NCBI GenBank assembly: GCA_900618795.1
Contig: UYJD01000011.1
Span: forward strand, 452,751 to 516,750
DNA from: Cyanodermella asteris
Taxonomy: Eukaryota; Ascomycota; Lecanoromycetes; Ostropales; Stictidaceae
Length of the DNA stretch: 64,000 bases
Direction: 5' to 3'
Part shown: positions 10,796 to 21,445 of the stretch, piece by piece
How the letters are laid out: the number at the start of each line of letters is the position of its first letter
How positions within the stretch are numbered: position 1 is the stretch's first letter
Made by a program: the position numbers and the translations under genes
The notes under the pieces: model-generated
Seen by the model: the letters and a program-made list of their open reading frames with translations, nothing else
Told to the model about the DNA's origin: nothing
Databases searched by the model: none

Positions 10796-12372
10796 CGTGG
10801 TGATTCTCAAGGACGGCGGGCGTGCTGGAGATCGGGCGGCGCACGGTGCGACGCGAGAGGGAGCTTGCCGGACTGCATAAAGTGGTTCTCGTTCTCAGGA
10901 CTGCGTCTGCAGGTCGATGTCTCGTAGTTGGAGCACTCAGAGGTGGACTTCCAGGATGGAGGCAGCGGAGTGCGCGGAGCTCGATTCCGGGGTTGAAGTG
11001 AGCTCCGGATTCTCGGCGAGTTGGGACCATCTTGACCCCAAACAAAATCGCAAACGAAGCACGAGCATCCTGTTCTGTAATCTCCCCCGAGGATCGTGAA
11101 GATTCGAGCGTCGCGACATGCAGCTGAGATCGCCTCTGTATGTCTGTGGGCCGTGGGGACCGCCAGTCCTGTAATCTCGCAAAACTTGGTATGCGGGCCT
11201 CTGATGCCAACCATCCAAACGTCTTCTGACTGCGATCCAAAGCTTCAAACTCAAGTCCGATGCTTTTCGGGCGCTTCTCGGCCGAGTGCCTGATTTTCCA
11301 GGGATAATTCAGGTTCCGATACGAGATATACGCCGTCTACAAAGGATCATTGCTTCAGAACGGCGAGAACTGTGCCTTGTGCTCCCTACTTTTTGTGCAC
11401 AGCGAATCTGACAAGCTCGATGCTGCAACTCCAGAAATATTCCAACAACCAAGGACGCAAATTCAGAGCTCCCCAGCTGCAGTCTCACCTAGCAATTTCG
11501 GTCCGGCGAAGCTGCGTCCGAGACGTCTCTCGTCTCTCGTCACCCAACCGCAAGGCAGCTTCGACAGCTCACCAGCCCGGAAGATCGGTGCAGGTCGACA
11601 GCTACCAGCTGGCATCGCCTCACTGCGAAACTCCGCTTTATGCAGGGGCGACAGCGGGAGAGTCTTGCTTGCATTCGTGTTCTTCGTGTTGACTGGTGAA
11701 GTTCAAGTCTTGTAGGCATGTCTCGGACGATCATTACTCCATGAGACGTGCCAAACTGACCTCCTGTACGTCCAGCTTAACTGCCACCAGCGTGCTGTCT
11801 TCGTGATGTGTTGTTGAAACCTCGTTCTTCAGCTCTTGTAGTGTCCAGCACTGCTACAAATCGTCATGAGCTGTGTCCTGAGCTGTTTGACGCCAGTTGT
11901 GTTGTCAAGTCGCTTTACTGGCTACCTCAGCGTGGAAGTCTGTTCGTAACTTTGTTGTGCCAGCCTGACGAATCCTTTACTCAACCAGGTTTCGCTTGCA
12001 GCAGCTCTCCTGAACTCTGCGTTGGTGAGCTCTGTGGGCCTGTATCGTCTTCCTCGCCACCTGCAACTCAACCTGCACGCAGTCAACGTGCAGAAAAGAA
12101 AGACATACCGCCAGCGTTCCAGCATCTTCGACATGACGTTGAGCAGTGCAACGCTTTGCGAGCCTGTCGAGTCCAAAAGTCCTTTCTCCAAAGCTTGGTC
12201 TTGCAGTTGAGAATTTAGCTATAAGTATTCCCTCATTCCCCTATTTTTTACTTCCATCATCAGCACAACAATCACTCAAACAATCAGCACTTGCTTCAGT
12301 CTTCAGACTTGCATCTCAAAGCCCCTCGCTTCACAACAATTCCAGACCTCAAACCTCTTCTTCCAATTCAGA
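10796..12372. other. long intergenic / hydrophobin upstream region
   Basis: A 1.58-kb spacer between the divergent cyclin H and hydrophobin genes. Open frames at 11350-11715 and 11808-12218 show no recognisable motif or homology-like pattern and are not called. The last 150 nt carry a TATA-like site and a CAA/CT-rich leader typical of strongly expressed fungal genes. Confidence 0.5.
12220..12227 (+). promoter_or_regulatory. TATA-like box of the hydrophobin gene
   Basis: TATAAGTA lies 146 nt upstream of the hydrophobin ATG. It is followed by a CT-rich stretch and a CAA/CAAC-rich leader. The assignment rests on motif and spacing. Confidence 0.45.
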
Positions 12373-13022
12373 ATGCATTGCTCAATCTTCATCACCGCCC
12401 TCGCGGCCCTCCCGGCCATCATGGCCCTCCCCGCTCCCGCGGCCGAGCTTGATATCCGTGAGTGCCCAGCTCCTGCAGCGGCGGTGACTCCCGTGGTGTA
12501 CTCCGTGGAGACCCCCGTGGAGACCCTCGTGGAGACTCCCGTGGTGTCTCCCGTGGTGACGGCCGCGGTGGTGACGGCCGTGGATACAACCGCCGCTCCG
12601 GCGACTACCATCCCCCTTTACGTCGCAACTCCTGCTTACCCAACCGAAGCCACGGCCGCCCAGACCACCAACATCCAGAACAACAACGACTGGGAGCCCG
12701 ACTTCACCGACAACAGCAAGCACTACAACCAGTACTGCCCGGCCGGCGGCGTCATCTCCTGCTGCAACCAGGGTAGCCAGGGTGATGGCCTTCTCGGCGG
12801 TCTGCTCGGCAATCTCCTCGGCGGTAGCTGCGACGGGATCAACGTGAACTTGTTGGCCAGCCAGAGTATTCACGAGACTTGTGGCCAGCAGCAGGCTGCT
12901 TGCTGCCAGGGCGACGGTAATGGCGTGAGTCTTGCTGATGATGATTTTGAGAGGTGCTTTTGCTAACTGCTGGATAGAACATCGACAGCAACGGAGAGTG
13001 CAACGCTATCCAGCGGTCTTAG
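12373..13022 (+). CDS. class I-type hydrophobin with long N-terminal extension
   Basis: Exons 12373..12924 and 12978..13022 (ggc|gtgagt to ggatag) give 198 aa. A signal peptide (MHCSIFITALAALPAIMALP) is followed by a Val/Thr/Pro/Glu-rich repeat segment (VETPVET type) of about 35 residues and an Asn-rich linker. The C-terminal half has the eight-cysteine hydrophobin pattern: C-x7-CC-x21-C-x16-C-x6-CC-x13-C. These spacings fit class I, not class II. The last Cys (GECNAIQRS) comes from exon 2, which supports the splice. The loop after the first CC pair is Gly/Leu-rich (GLLGGLLGNLLGG). Hydrophobins are secreted and self-assemble at the cell-air interface to coat spores and hyphae. Confidence 0.88.
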
Positions 13023-13392
13023 AGCGGGCCAGTCGGATAATTGCTTTTTGGTCGCCCAACTCGGCGAAAAGGCATAGCATACGAGGATTCATATCGAGTG
13101 GTAGCAGCGTTGTCAACAGGTTTTTGGTAGTTCAGGGAGATTGGTCTGGTTGTCTGAAATATACGAATCACGAAGGGCTGAACTTAATGTCGCTAGAATG
13201 GATGGTCAATGCATCACGTTTCATCTATACCTCATCTCGCCAAGAGATACATGACGTTTTAACCTGCGAAAGTCTTTGGCTAGCTCTCAACTGGGACACG
13301 AGTGCCATGTTAATGTGCGGATTTGCCTCTATGCATACTCGGCAGTCTAGTTCTATTCATGTAACATGTGATCTCCAGCCGAAGCATATATT
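13023..13392. other. convergent 3' intergenic region (hydrophobin / ARMT1-like)
   Basis: A 370-nt AT-richer spacer between the 3' ends of two convergent genes. It presumably contains both 3' UTRs; nothing else was recognised. Confidence 0.6.
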
Positions 13393-15098
13393 TTACGCTT
13401 TGCCGTCAGAGAACTGTATGACGGCCCATTTACCACTCCAAGCCCATTTCCTACTTCCAGAGTCTCCCCCTCCGCCTTCCATAGCCCTCAATTTTTCATC
13501 CTCACCGGGTGGTAGTCCGACTACCACATCCGCCTTACACGTCCGCAATGCAAGAACTCTGATACCTGACTTTGGTCCCATAGGCCCAATCGCCTCAACG
13601 AATGGCGTCGTAGGGTTCCAATAGCCATCGCCCGTCAGCTTCCTGTAGTTCAGATCGCCCTTGAAGATGGCCAGCTCTGATGTCTTGAGATCTTCCGCTA
13701 GTGATGGCGCAACTGTCGGTAGCCTCCAGTAACTCCCCGAGTGTGTCCAGAATGCGTTCGGTCGAATGAGCAGTTTCCCTTCCACGTACAGATTCTGCCA
13801 GTGCTGGAACAGGAACTGCACCTCCTCGGTCTCGTTCGCTTTCAGCGGCTCCGGAGTCCTGTTCGCATGCTTGTCCTCGTCGGACGGCGTGCTGTAGAAT
13901 CTCTGCGGATCCGAGACGGCGGTGAAGAGGTCCGCAAAGTCCTTGGGCATAACATCTGACACGAACCAGGGTATGTCCTTGGGGTGGAGGACAATCTGTG
14001 TAGCAAGCCCGGTCTCGAGAAGGTACCCCGCAAGCACGAGGTCGACAAAGAGCTCGAATCCGGCGTTATCGAGGACAATATCGACTCGTCGGTCACCTTT
14101 CGGGTTCTCAATCTTCGCCTTTCGCAAGATCTTGAACGCCTGCTCCAGGTCATTCGCAATGATGTTCTTCTCACTTGCCTTCCTCGCCGCCGCCCCCTGC
14201 AGCTTCTGAATATCCTCATACGACAGACTCGTCAACAGCGACAAATCGGTCGCGTTACCCCACAGGCAAATCTCCATCATCTCGAAGAAGATGATGCGCT
14301 CAGCTTGCTCCGTTTCGTCTGCAGATTGGTCCTTCGTGACGCCGGCCTGTATTTTCGTGATAAGCTCCTTGTACTTTGCTGCGAGCTCGAGGACGGCGGG
14401 GCGAGATGATTTGAAGGTGGACATTTTCTGTCGGGCGAAGACATCATGGCGCGTCCAGTGCGTGGAAAGGGCGAAGAAGGTCGCGATGCGTCGGTAGAGG
14501 TAGCATTCTGCGAAGAGCCAGCTGACGGAGTACCAGTTTGGGTCTCCTCGGGCGGCGAGTTCGTCATTGTAGAGCTTGATGTCCGCTTTCCCATCGTCTT
14601 CGAGCGGTCTGCGGTTCTGTCAGAGAGCCGTTCGGCGTGTTGAGGGGAAAGCTCAAGAGAACCGAGACTCGAATGACGAATGCTGTGAGCGTCGACGCGC
14701 AAGCATTGAGCCGGTAAAAGAATTGTGTGACGAGTTTTGAGAAAATGGCATATACTCTTCGACGTGATTTGACTTACGTTAATTTTCTGTCATGCTGCAA
14801 CTCATACTTGAGCTTGGCGAGGTTCTCGACAATTGCTTTGCCCTCTTTGGCCTTTTCTGGCTCTTCATCGTGCTTCAGTTCCGAAACAGCTCGCGAGACA
14901 TCATCAATGGCGCCCGTGAGTATGACAGGCCATCGATCTTTTACAGACGTGTAGCCGAATGAGGTCTTGTCGCTGGTTGTCGACGAAGCTGTGGTTTTCG
15001 CATTAGCCAAGGCGCGCATTAAAATATAATCAAGCTGGGATTATTTGGACCCTTGAAATTTAGCCTGAGCACTTACCGACCTTAGGATCGAGCTCCAT
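13393..15098 (-). CDS. ARMT1-like damage-control phosphatase (DUF89)
   Basis: Three exons in minus order: 15098..15077, 14988..14778, 14608..13393. The frame closes perfectly, giving 482 aa. The tiny first exon encodes MELDPKV plus one base and joins to a TSFGYTSVKDRWPVILTGAID start typical of the family. DUF89 signatures are present: DNAGFELFVDLVLAGYLL (metal-site Asp/Asn), WFVSDVMPKDF and FKGDLNYRKLTGD. The family (human ARMT1, yeast YMR027W) consists of metal-dependent phosphatases acting on damaged or excess sugar phosphates; carboxyl-methyltransferase activity has also been proposed. The exon 3 join uses the second of two nearby AGs, since the first shifts the frame. Confidence 0.9.
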
Positions 15099-15473
15099 CT
15101 TACCCGACTGGGCTTGGTTATCTCAGATCCCGGATTACTGGACTTGTGAAGATTCTACCTAAGATGTCCGGTCGCGTCGTTACTGGTATCTACAATGTGA
15201 AGTGGGATGATGAGCTCGAAGCTTGGACAGACCCCACCATGTTTTGTTTGCTGCAATCCCATGACGCAAATCGTCTACACCTTCTCAACACGTTGGTGCC
15301 CATTCTCTTATTTGTCATTCGCTGCGTACTTTGCGCTGGCTCATCTGAACATCTTAAGACTACCCTTTGACATTGATTGCGGAAGACGAACTTGTTTCAT
15401 TGCGGCAGCTAAAAGCCCTTGATGTTCACAGATCACGTGCAACGATATTCACATGTGATATCTGCCTTGACAT
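15099..15473. other. intergenic region upstream of ARMT1-like gene
   Basis: A 375-nt spacer between the ARMT1-like start and the 3' end of the broken PTH11-like gene. No supported feature was seen. Confidence 0.5.
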
Positions 15474-16555
15474 TCAACAAACATTATCCTCGTCCAGACG
15501 CAATCTCCACCCGGAAACCGCAAGATGCGAAGCTCCTGCGCTAGAGTTCTCTTTGAGACTAACTCGACTCTTCGAGCGTGTCTCGCTACCAGCTCTATGT
15601 GTAGCCAACGTCCGCTCACACAAAGGATACCTGTACGAACGGGATGATCTATATCCATTCCTCTTCCAAAGGCTCAGTGCGGAAAAGGTACGAACGCACG
15701 AGACTAGCAAACGAAACGCTGCCTCGATTAGGACCCAGAGTGCGTTATTATTGCTTCTGGAGTGCCCAATGGACTCGCCAAAGCGAAGGCTTTCAAAAGC
15801 GATGATAACCAGCGCGAAGCAGAAAACCGTGGCGATGCTAATCTTCTTTCGGCGCGTGAGCTGCAGGGTTGACAGATAGATGAGTGGAACCATCATGACT
15901 CATTTCATGTCAGCAATCAAGGAAGTCACGGCGATGGATGTGACATACTCGCGAGATCGGAAGCAATGTTCAAGGAATAACTGATGATGATTGCCTTATG
16001 CTGGTAGCTTAGCGCAGTCCTCGAGGTACAGTTATCTTTTATGCGATGTCAGCGAACGCCACTAGGACTGGAGCGCTGCGCCATACGAAGGTTTAGCAGG
16101 TTTGAAGCCCGTCCATCGCACTGGGTCAAGCTGCCTGCAATCACGACCCAGTAGCTGAGAACAGTGAAAACAAGCACAGACCACTAAGCATGCAAAAACC
16201 CTCGATTATTGCGGAACAAAAGCCTGTAAAAGAAGAGAAATGCAAGCTTTATCGTCCAAAAGGTGGTAAACCCAATAACAGTGAACGCAATGTTCAACTG
16301 CTGCTCCTTCCTGAAGCTCTAGGCCAGAGAGTCGTGGTTTTCTGGGTCTGAAACAGCCTCGATGATAGGTATGCCGGCGGTAAACGCTGCGAGCAGGGCG
16401 ACCAACATTATAGTCGCAATACCGCGAAGAAGATCATCCCAGTACCAATTCCGAAGAACGAACCGATGCAGGGAATAACGGATACCTGTACAGACAATTG
16501 CTAGCGTCCCTAGGGTCCACGAAACGATGAGGGTGGTGTGATTTGATACAGACAT
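15474..16555 (-). pseudogene. PTH11-like rhodopsin-domain receptor with two in-frame TAG stops
   Basis: The minus strand encodes an almost complete fungal rhodopsin-domain (PTH11-like) membrane protein. It runs from ATG 16555 (MSVSNHTTLIV) through RNWYWDDLLRG, FTTFWTIKLAFLFFYR, FTVLSYWVVIAG, SLTQC, the CTSRTAL/SYQ block, IMMVPLIYLSTLQLTRRKK and WVLIEAAFR. Two plausible introns fix the downstream frame: one with donor gtatgg inside the LNL/NCTS stretch, and one gtatgtcaca..gaaatgag restoring DLA-I-MMVPL. Yet two TAG codons remain in frame, at 16319-16321 and 16185-16187. The second stands where relatives usually have Trp (AWW-type), as G-to-A change would produce. I infer a decaying receptor gene; an unrecognised 36-nt intron could remove only the first stop. 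Confidence 0.6.
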
Positions 16556-17147
16556 GTTGGCAATGAGGAAGCGATACAAATGATGTATGAGCGCGTACAG
16601 AAGATATGGGAAAGCAGACAAGCATGCAAAGAAACTGCTGTTAAATCTTCATTGCGATGGCCCCAAGCGATGCGCTCAGCTGAACGGCATATGCCTCAGC
16701 ACATCAGTCTGAGGCTGAGCAACTTTGGCAGCGGCCAGGAGCACAGCCAAGGAGCATGTCAGGCATGGTGATTAAGTTCCCCGCGGCAACCAGAACGCCG
16801 CGGTAAAACGTCCTTGCCATTCGCGTGTGAAAGAGACTTTGGCATCATTGGGCGGTCTTGAAACTGGCCAAGGGGTCTCAGCTGAGGTCGACTTTATCCA
16901 ATCACCTCGTTTCCAACCAACTTGGTCCTGCGGGAAGATGTGGAATTCGTGCATGCGCTGGCCTTGCATTCTATACTACGTGGCTGGTAGCTATCGATCG
17001 TCGTGTCGTGCTTGCTCAGTGGTGACAGGGTCCTGCGTGAGCTGGAAAATCACTGAATAGCGTGGGCTGAGGACGAGCATCGTTCGATCACTCGACTGCA
17101 CACTTCACCCTGCCGTCCTCACGACTTGAGGCCACAGAGTCGCCGAA
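16556..17147. other. intergenic region
   Basis: A 592-nt spacer between the divergent receptor pseudogene and the S9 peptidase gene. Short open frames here have no coding character. No repeats or RNA genes were recognised. Confidence 0.5.
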
Positions 17148-19358
17148 ATGACTTCCATATTGCAGTAAGTTATCGGCGTGGAAGTGCACCACGAACGCGT
17201 TCGAGCACTTGACGTGAGAAATGTTGTGATGCAACGATGGAGAGCTGATTCATGGATCCTCAGACACATAATCGAGGCACCAGCTTGCTCTGCGGCGGTT
17301 TTGTGTGGTTCAGGCGAATATGCACTGTACAACGAGAGCGTTCATTCGCTTTCAGAGCATAGAACAACCAAAAGGACTATACGAGTGAATGTTGCCACGG
17401 GCAAAACCGCGAAAGTGCCCCTGCAAGAGCAAGACAGCAGTCTCAAATGGATAGAGCCGACCACGAAAATGATCTGGCAACGTCGAAATGGCAGTATCAA
17501 CGAACTCTGGGTAGATGAGAGTGACCAGAAGTATTGCATTGGTTCCACTCCCAATACAATGGTCTTGTTCCAGGCTGTGATTGTCGGGGAGGAAGAAATT
17601 GGGATCTTGCTTTGCTCGACAGACGTTGTGAGCGACTCCAGGTCACCACATTCAAGCGGCAAGCTGTTCGAGAGCCTACATAGTCTCACGTTCGACCAAG
17701 GTGTAGGCTGAACCCAGAGCAAAATGTTCTTCGCGAGAGCGGAACGCACTGGTTCTGGCCACGGGGCAGTCGTCGCAAAGTATGCGTTGAGTAACTCTGG
17801 TGCAGTGGACGTCCTTGAAAACACCGCTCTCGAATGGTTCCCATACTCTGGAGCCATGCCAAATATCAGTCCGCCAAATTGTGGCATATCGAGATCGGGG
17901 ATCGCATTTTCGGCCACCCGGCGGGGCGAGCCACAGCCTGGAAGATTTTCGTCCGATCCATACTTCGTTGCGATATCAGATTCGCCTGTACGTCTCGGAC
18001 TCTCGACGGAACCAGTCATAATCCCGACGCCCGGTTGTGATGGTTGGACCGGTCCTCCGAGTTTCTCTGCAGACGGTCAGAGCCTGGCGATCCTGAGGGA
18101 AGTGTCTAGTCGAAAGGCGTGCGTTGACCGCTCCATTTTCATCATCCGCGACTTGAGCAGTGGTGTGAAGTGTGAGAATTTGCGTCTTGTGGATGAGGCC
18201 GAACAAACTTCGTCGTTATTTCCGGAATCATTGCTATGGACCAAAAGCAAGGAATATCTGTTACTCAAAGCGGTTGAGCTCGGCCATCAGAAGCTCTTCA
18301 AGGTCGATGCCAAGTCCAACAGAGCGACACCGATTCAAATTGCACCTCTCCCCGGTGAGCGCGGTTCGATTGTTGCTGCACACATAGCCAAAGAAAAGGA
18401 TATTTGCATACTCACCTCTTCATCGTTCACCTCTTTCAACTCGTTTTCACTTCAAGACCTAGCTCACGCCATGCCGACTACGATACCAGACCAAGCAGAT
18501 CAAAAGTTCAGCGACGCTCACGTATGCGAAGCGTGGTTTGAGAGCGAAGGGAGCCAGATTCGCACCCACATTTTACGTCCCTCTGAGTTTGACCCATCCA
18601 AGAAATATCCGGTCGCTCTGTTCGTTCATGGAGGCCCGTTCTCAACTTGGGCCGATGCTTACGTGTCTCGATGGAGCATGGCTGTGTTTGCGGAACAGGG
18701 CTACATTGTCCTGACGCCCGACTTCTCAGGTATGTATTGTTCGCGTGAAGGCTGTACGTGAAATTTGCTAAAGTCTTTAGGCTCAATGGGCCATAGCCTT
18801 GAGTTCCGTAACGCCATATGGGGTGACATGGGCGGAAAGCCATACCGAGACTTGGAAGCTTGTATGGACTTTGCTGAAAGGGAGCTCCCTTATGCAGCTG
18901 TCGAGAGGGCTGTGTGTCTGGGGGGAAGCTTTGGTGGTTACATGACGCTCTGGATTGCCGGAAAACCACTTAGCAAGCGGTTCAAAGCACTGATGAGTCA
19001 TGCACCATCCATGTTTGGAGCAGCCAGCTTGTATGCCACCGACATTCCTGATCTTTGGCAATTGCTTGCTACGGGTGGCGAAGAAAACAATGATCAGTTG
19101 TGGAACAAACTTGGGCATTGGGATCCTTCCCGATATGCAAAATACTGGACGACGCCTATTCTCTTGACCCACGGCGAAAGGGACAATCGTTGCCCTGTGT
19201 CAGTTTCCTTGGCAGCATTCACGCACTGCCAGATGCAAGGCGTCGAAAGCAAATTACTCGTCTTTCCTGACGAGTCGCACTTCATCCTGAAGCCTGACAA
19301 TGCTTATCATTGGTACAGGGAGGTCATTGCCTGGATGGACAAGTTCACAAAAGTTTGA
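17148..19358 (+). CDS. prolyl oligopeptidase-family (S9) peptidase, DPP V-like
   Basis: Four exons: 17148..17164, 17264..17700, 17770..18729, 18781..19358. The phases match and give 663 aa. The 17-nt first exon encodes MTSILQ and joins to HIIEAPACSAA, matching the usual start of dipeptidyl-peptidase V-like proteins. The N-terminal part is a seven-bladed beta-propeller-like region. The C-terminal part is the alpha/beta hydrolase domain: VALFVHGGPFSTW, nucleophile in GGSFGGYM, Asp in HGERDN, His in DESHF. No signal peptide is seen, so an intracellular aminoacyl/dipeptidyl peptidase is likely. An in-frame TGA at 17709 falls inside the 69-nt second intron (gtgtag to ggcag), which explains it. That intron has a weak donor and is the least certain join. 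Confidence 0.82.
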
Positions 19359-19881
19359 AGGTATTGCGTGAGGTGGAAGAATCGGTCGTATCAAGGGTTT
19401 CATTGCCAATCCAGCTTCAACAACATTCAATGAGCGATCAGATTAGCTGTCCCTCGAGCGATCCTCTTGAACAGTCCTTGGAGCAATTTTCTTGAGCAGT
19501 AATAACTTATGTCACTTAAACAGAATCACAATGGATCTTTGACATGATGAAACCAGCAGACAAGATCATAATCACAGCACAGCACGAGGGGAGGTTTCTG
19601 GCAATCAAGCCTCACAGTCCGCATCCACGAAACTGCTCAGCGACACCTGGTTCGGCAAAAATGGCATGCCTTGAATTCATGTCGTGTGCATGGGAGAGGG
19701 AACAAGAGAGCACAAAAATACCGTACACGCCTGGCCGAAGTATGACAACCCCATTCGTTTCACATGGCAAAACCCAGATCTCTCCCACACACGGGGTATC
19801 AACCCTCGTCGGTTCGTAGCTCTCAACTCATTTTGAAGTTCGCACCGTTCATGATTCTGTCGTTGTCTTGTTGCGAGCCGA
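19359..19881. other. convergent 3' intergenic region
   Basis: A 523-nt spacer between the stop of the S9 peptidase and the stop of eS17. Presumably it holds 3' UTRs; nothing else was recognised. Confidence 0.55.
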
Positions 19882-20516
19882 TTAGCTCTGGCCGGGGCGG
19901 CGGTCCTGGAATCGTCTCGGGCGCTCGACGACTTGCTGCTGGGCGACCGGGACGACGTTGACGGGGATGGAGTCGAACTGTAAGATGGCACGTTAGGTGT
20001 GTGAATGGAGACTGTGGCTTGCAATGTACGTACGCCGAGGCTCTTGAGCAGGTCCTTGGTCTCAGTGTCGACGTCGAGCTGGCCGCTCTCGCTGTTCTGG
20101 GTGAAGTCGAGAGCGGAGATTTCGGGAACGTATTGATCCTTGCGCTCACGCTCCTCTTCTTGGAGCTTGAAGGAGATACCGCGGACGGGACCACGCTGGA
20201 TACGCTTCATCAAGTGGGTGGTGAAACCGGCGATCTAAATAAAAGTTCTCTCGTGAGCCAAATTGTCCTCCTTCGAGCAAAAATTGTTCCGCCTCAAGCA
20301 TTCCGCCACATAGTGCCAACGCCTGCGTGAGTTGGAATGGGGAATTTGGTGTGCGGAAATATCTCGTACCTTGTTCCTCAATCTCTTGCTGGCAATGATG
20401 GCAATCTCATCGCAAATGCGCTTGTTGGTCTCAAAGTCGAGGGTGAGCTTGGGGTAGTAGCGCTCGATGATGACCTTGGCGGACTTCTTGACGGTCTTCG
20501 TCCTGACGCGACCCAT
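19882..20516 (-). CDS. RPS17: 40S ribosomal protein eS17
   Basis: Three exons in minus order: 20516..20370, 20234..20034, 19977..19882. All joins are phase 0 and the product is 147 aa, the normal length for eS17. It begins [20 protein letters not shown] and continues [16 protein letters not shown], then [21 protein letters not shown] and [13 protein letters not shown], all diagnostic. eS17 is part of the small-subunit head/beak region and is required for rRNA maturation and translation. The intron-rich structure with short first exons is usual for fungal ribosomal protein genes. Confidence 0.97.
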
Positions 20517-21445
20517 GTTGGCGGTTTTGTGAGGGAATGGATCGAAATGGGAGGGACTGGGTTGCTGAACGTGGTCGTCGCGGCGTCTAGCAAACGTTTG
20601 ATGCCTTTCGCAGGCGGGATAGGGCTCGGCTCAGAGCGAATGTGTGTGATTGATTACATAAGCGCCAAGATGAGTCTGTGCACTGAGCGACTGACGGAAG
20701 TAGAGACCGACTCACTCACGCAGGTGTCTGAACGCTCTGGTTTGTATTTGGCGAAGGACATGGTACACATCTGCTAGCTAGACAGGCAAGCACCTGGGTC
20801 TATGCTGCGTTAGGGAGTGCCTAATGCAGGTGAGCAAACGTCGTATCGCCTGTACAGATGGCGTGCCACAAATACAAGGAACATCGCGCATACCACCGAG
20901 CATCGGTCAAGCAAATTCAGGGACCATCTCTGTTGTAGTCATATGGGCATCGTATTACCTGCTCAACGCACTGCATGATTGGTATATGTAAGATCATCCG
21001 GTATCCTAGCCAAAAGTCCCCCATGTTCGCCTCCTTCGCCTCGGCGTGGTCCTCCTCCAATCTGCTTGCAGTCAATGCAGCGCCGAATCACGAATCCATT
21101 CCAGTTCATGGCACAACACACATCTGTCTGTACCGTGCTCAGCAGCGCGACGACCGTGGTCGCCAATCGCCTATCTGTGCTCTGCCCTGAATCAGATTCT
21201 TGTGAAATGGGAACATGAGTTCCCGGCACGGAGCTGACGGCCCTGCTGGTTTCAGTACAACTACCCAAGCAGCACAGCCTTCGAATTCATATTCCACCAT
21301 ACGTCTTGGGCATGACCACGGTCGTCCTCTTTTCGGCCTCTTCGATGACTTTCAGATCCCAGTATCCTTCCAGTATTCCTGGCGGCAATTGGCTCTTCCT
21401 GACTGCTCCGGCGTCCGGATTACCAGCGAAAGCTTCATCGTCTAG
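20517..21445. other. intergenic region upstream of RPS17
   Basis: A 929-nt spacer between the start of eS17 and the 3' end of the GH76 gene. It includes the eS17 promoter. Several overlapping frames at 20975-21237 are open, but no motif supports a gene. Confidence 0.5.

Noticed and set aside
12382-12873. 163-aa minus-strand ORF opposite the hydrophobin
   Set aside because: Its His/Gly repeats are the reverse reading of the VETPV-type DNA repeat; no independent support.
17709-17711. In-frame TGA suggesting the S9 peptidase is a pseudogene
   Set aside because: A 69-nt GT-AG intron (17701-17769) removes it and restores a phase-correct join, so the gene is probably intact.
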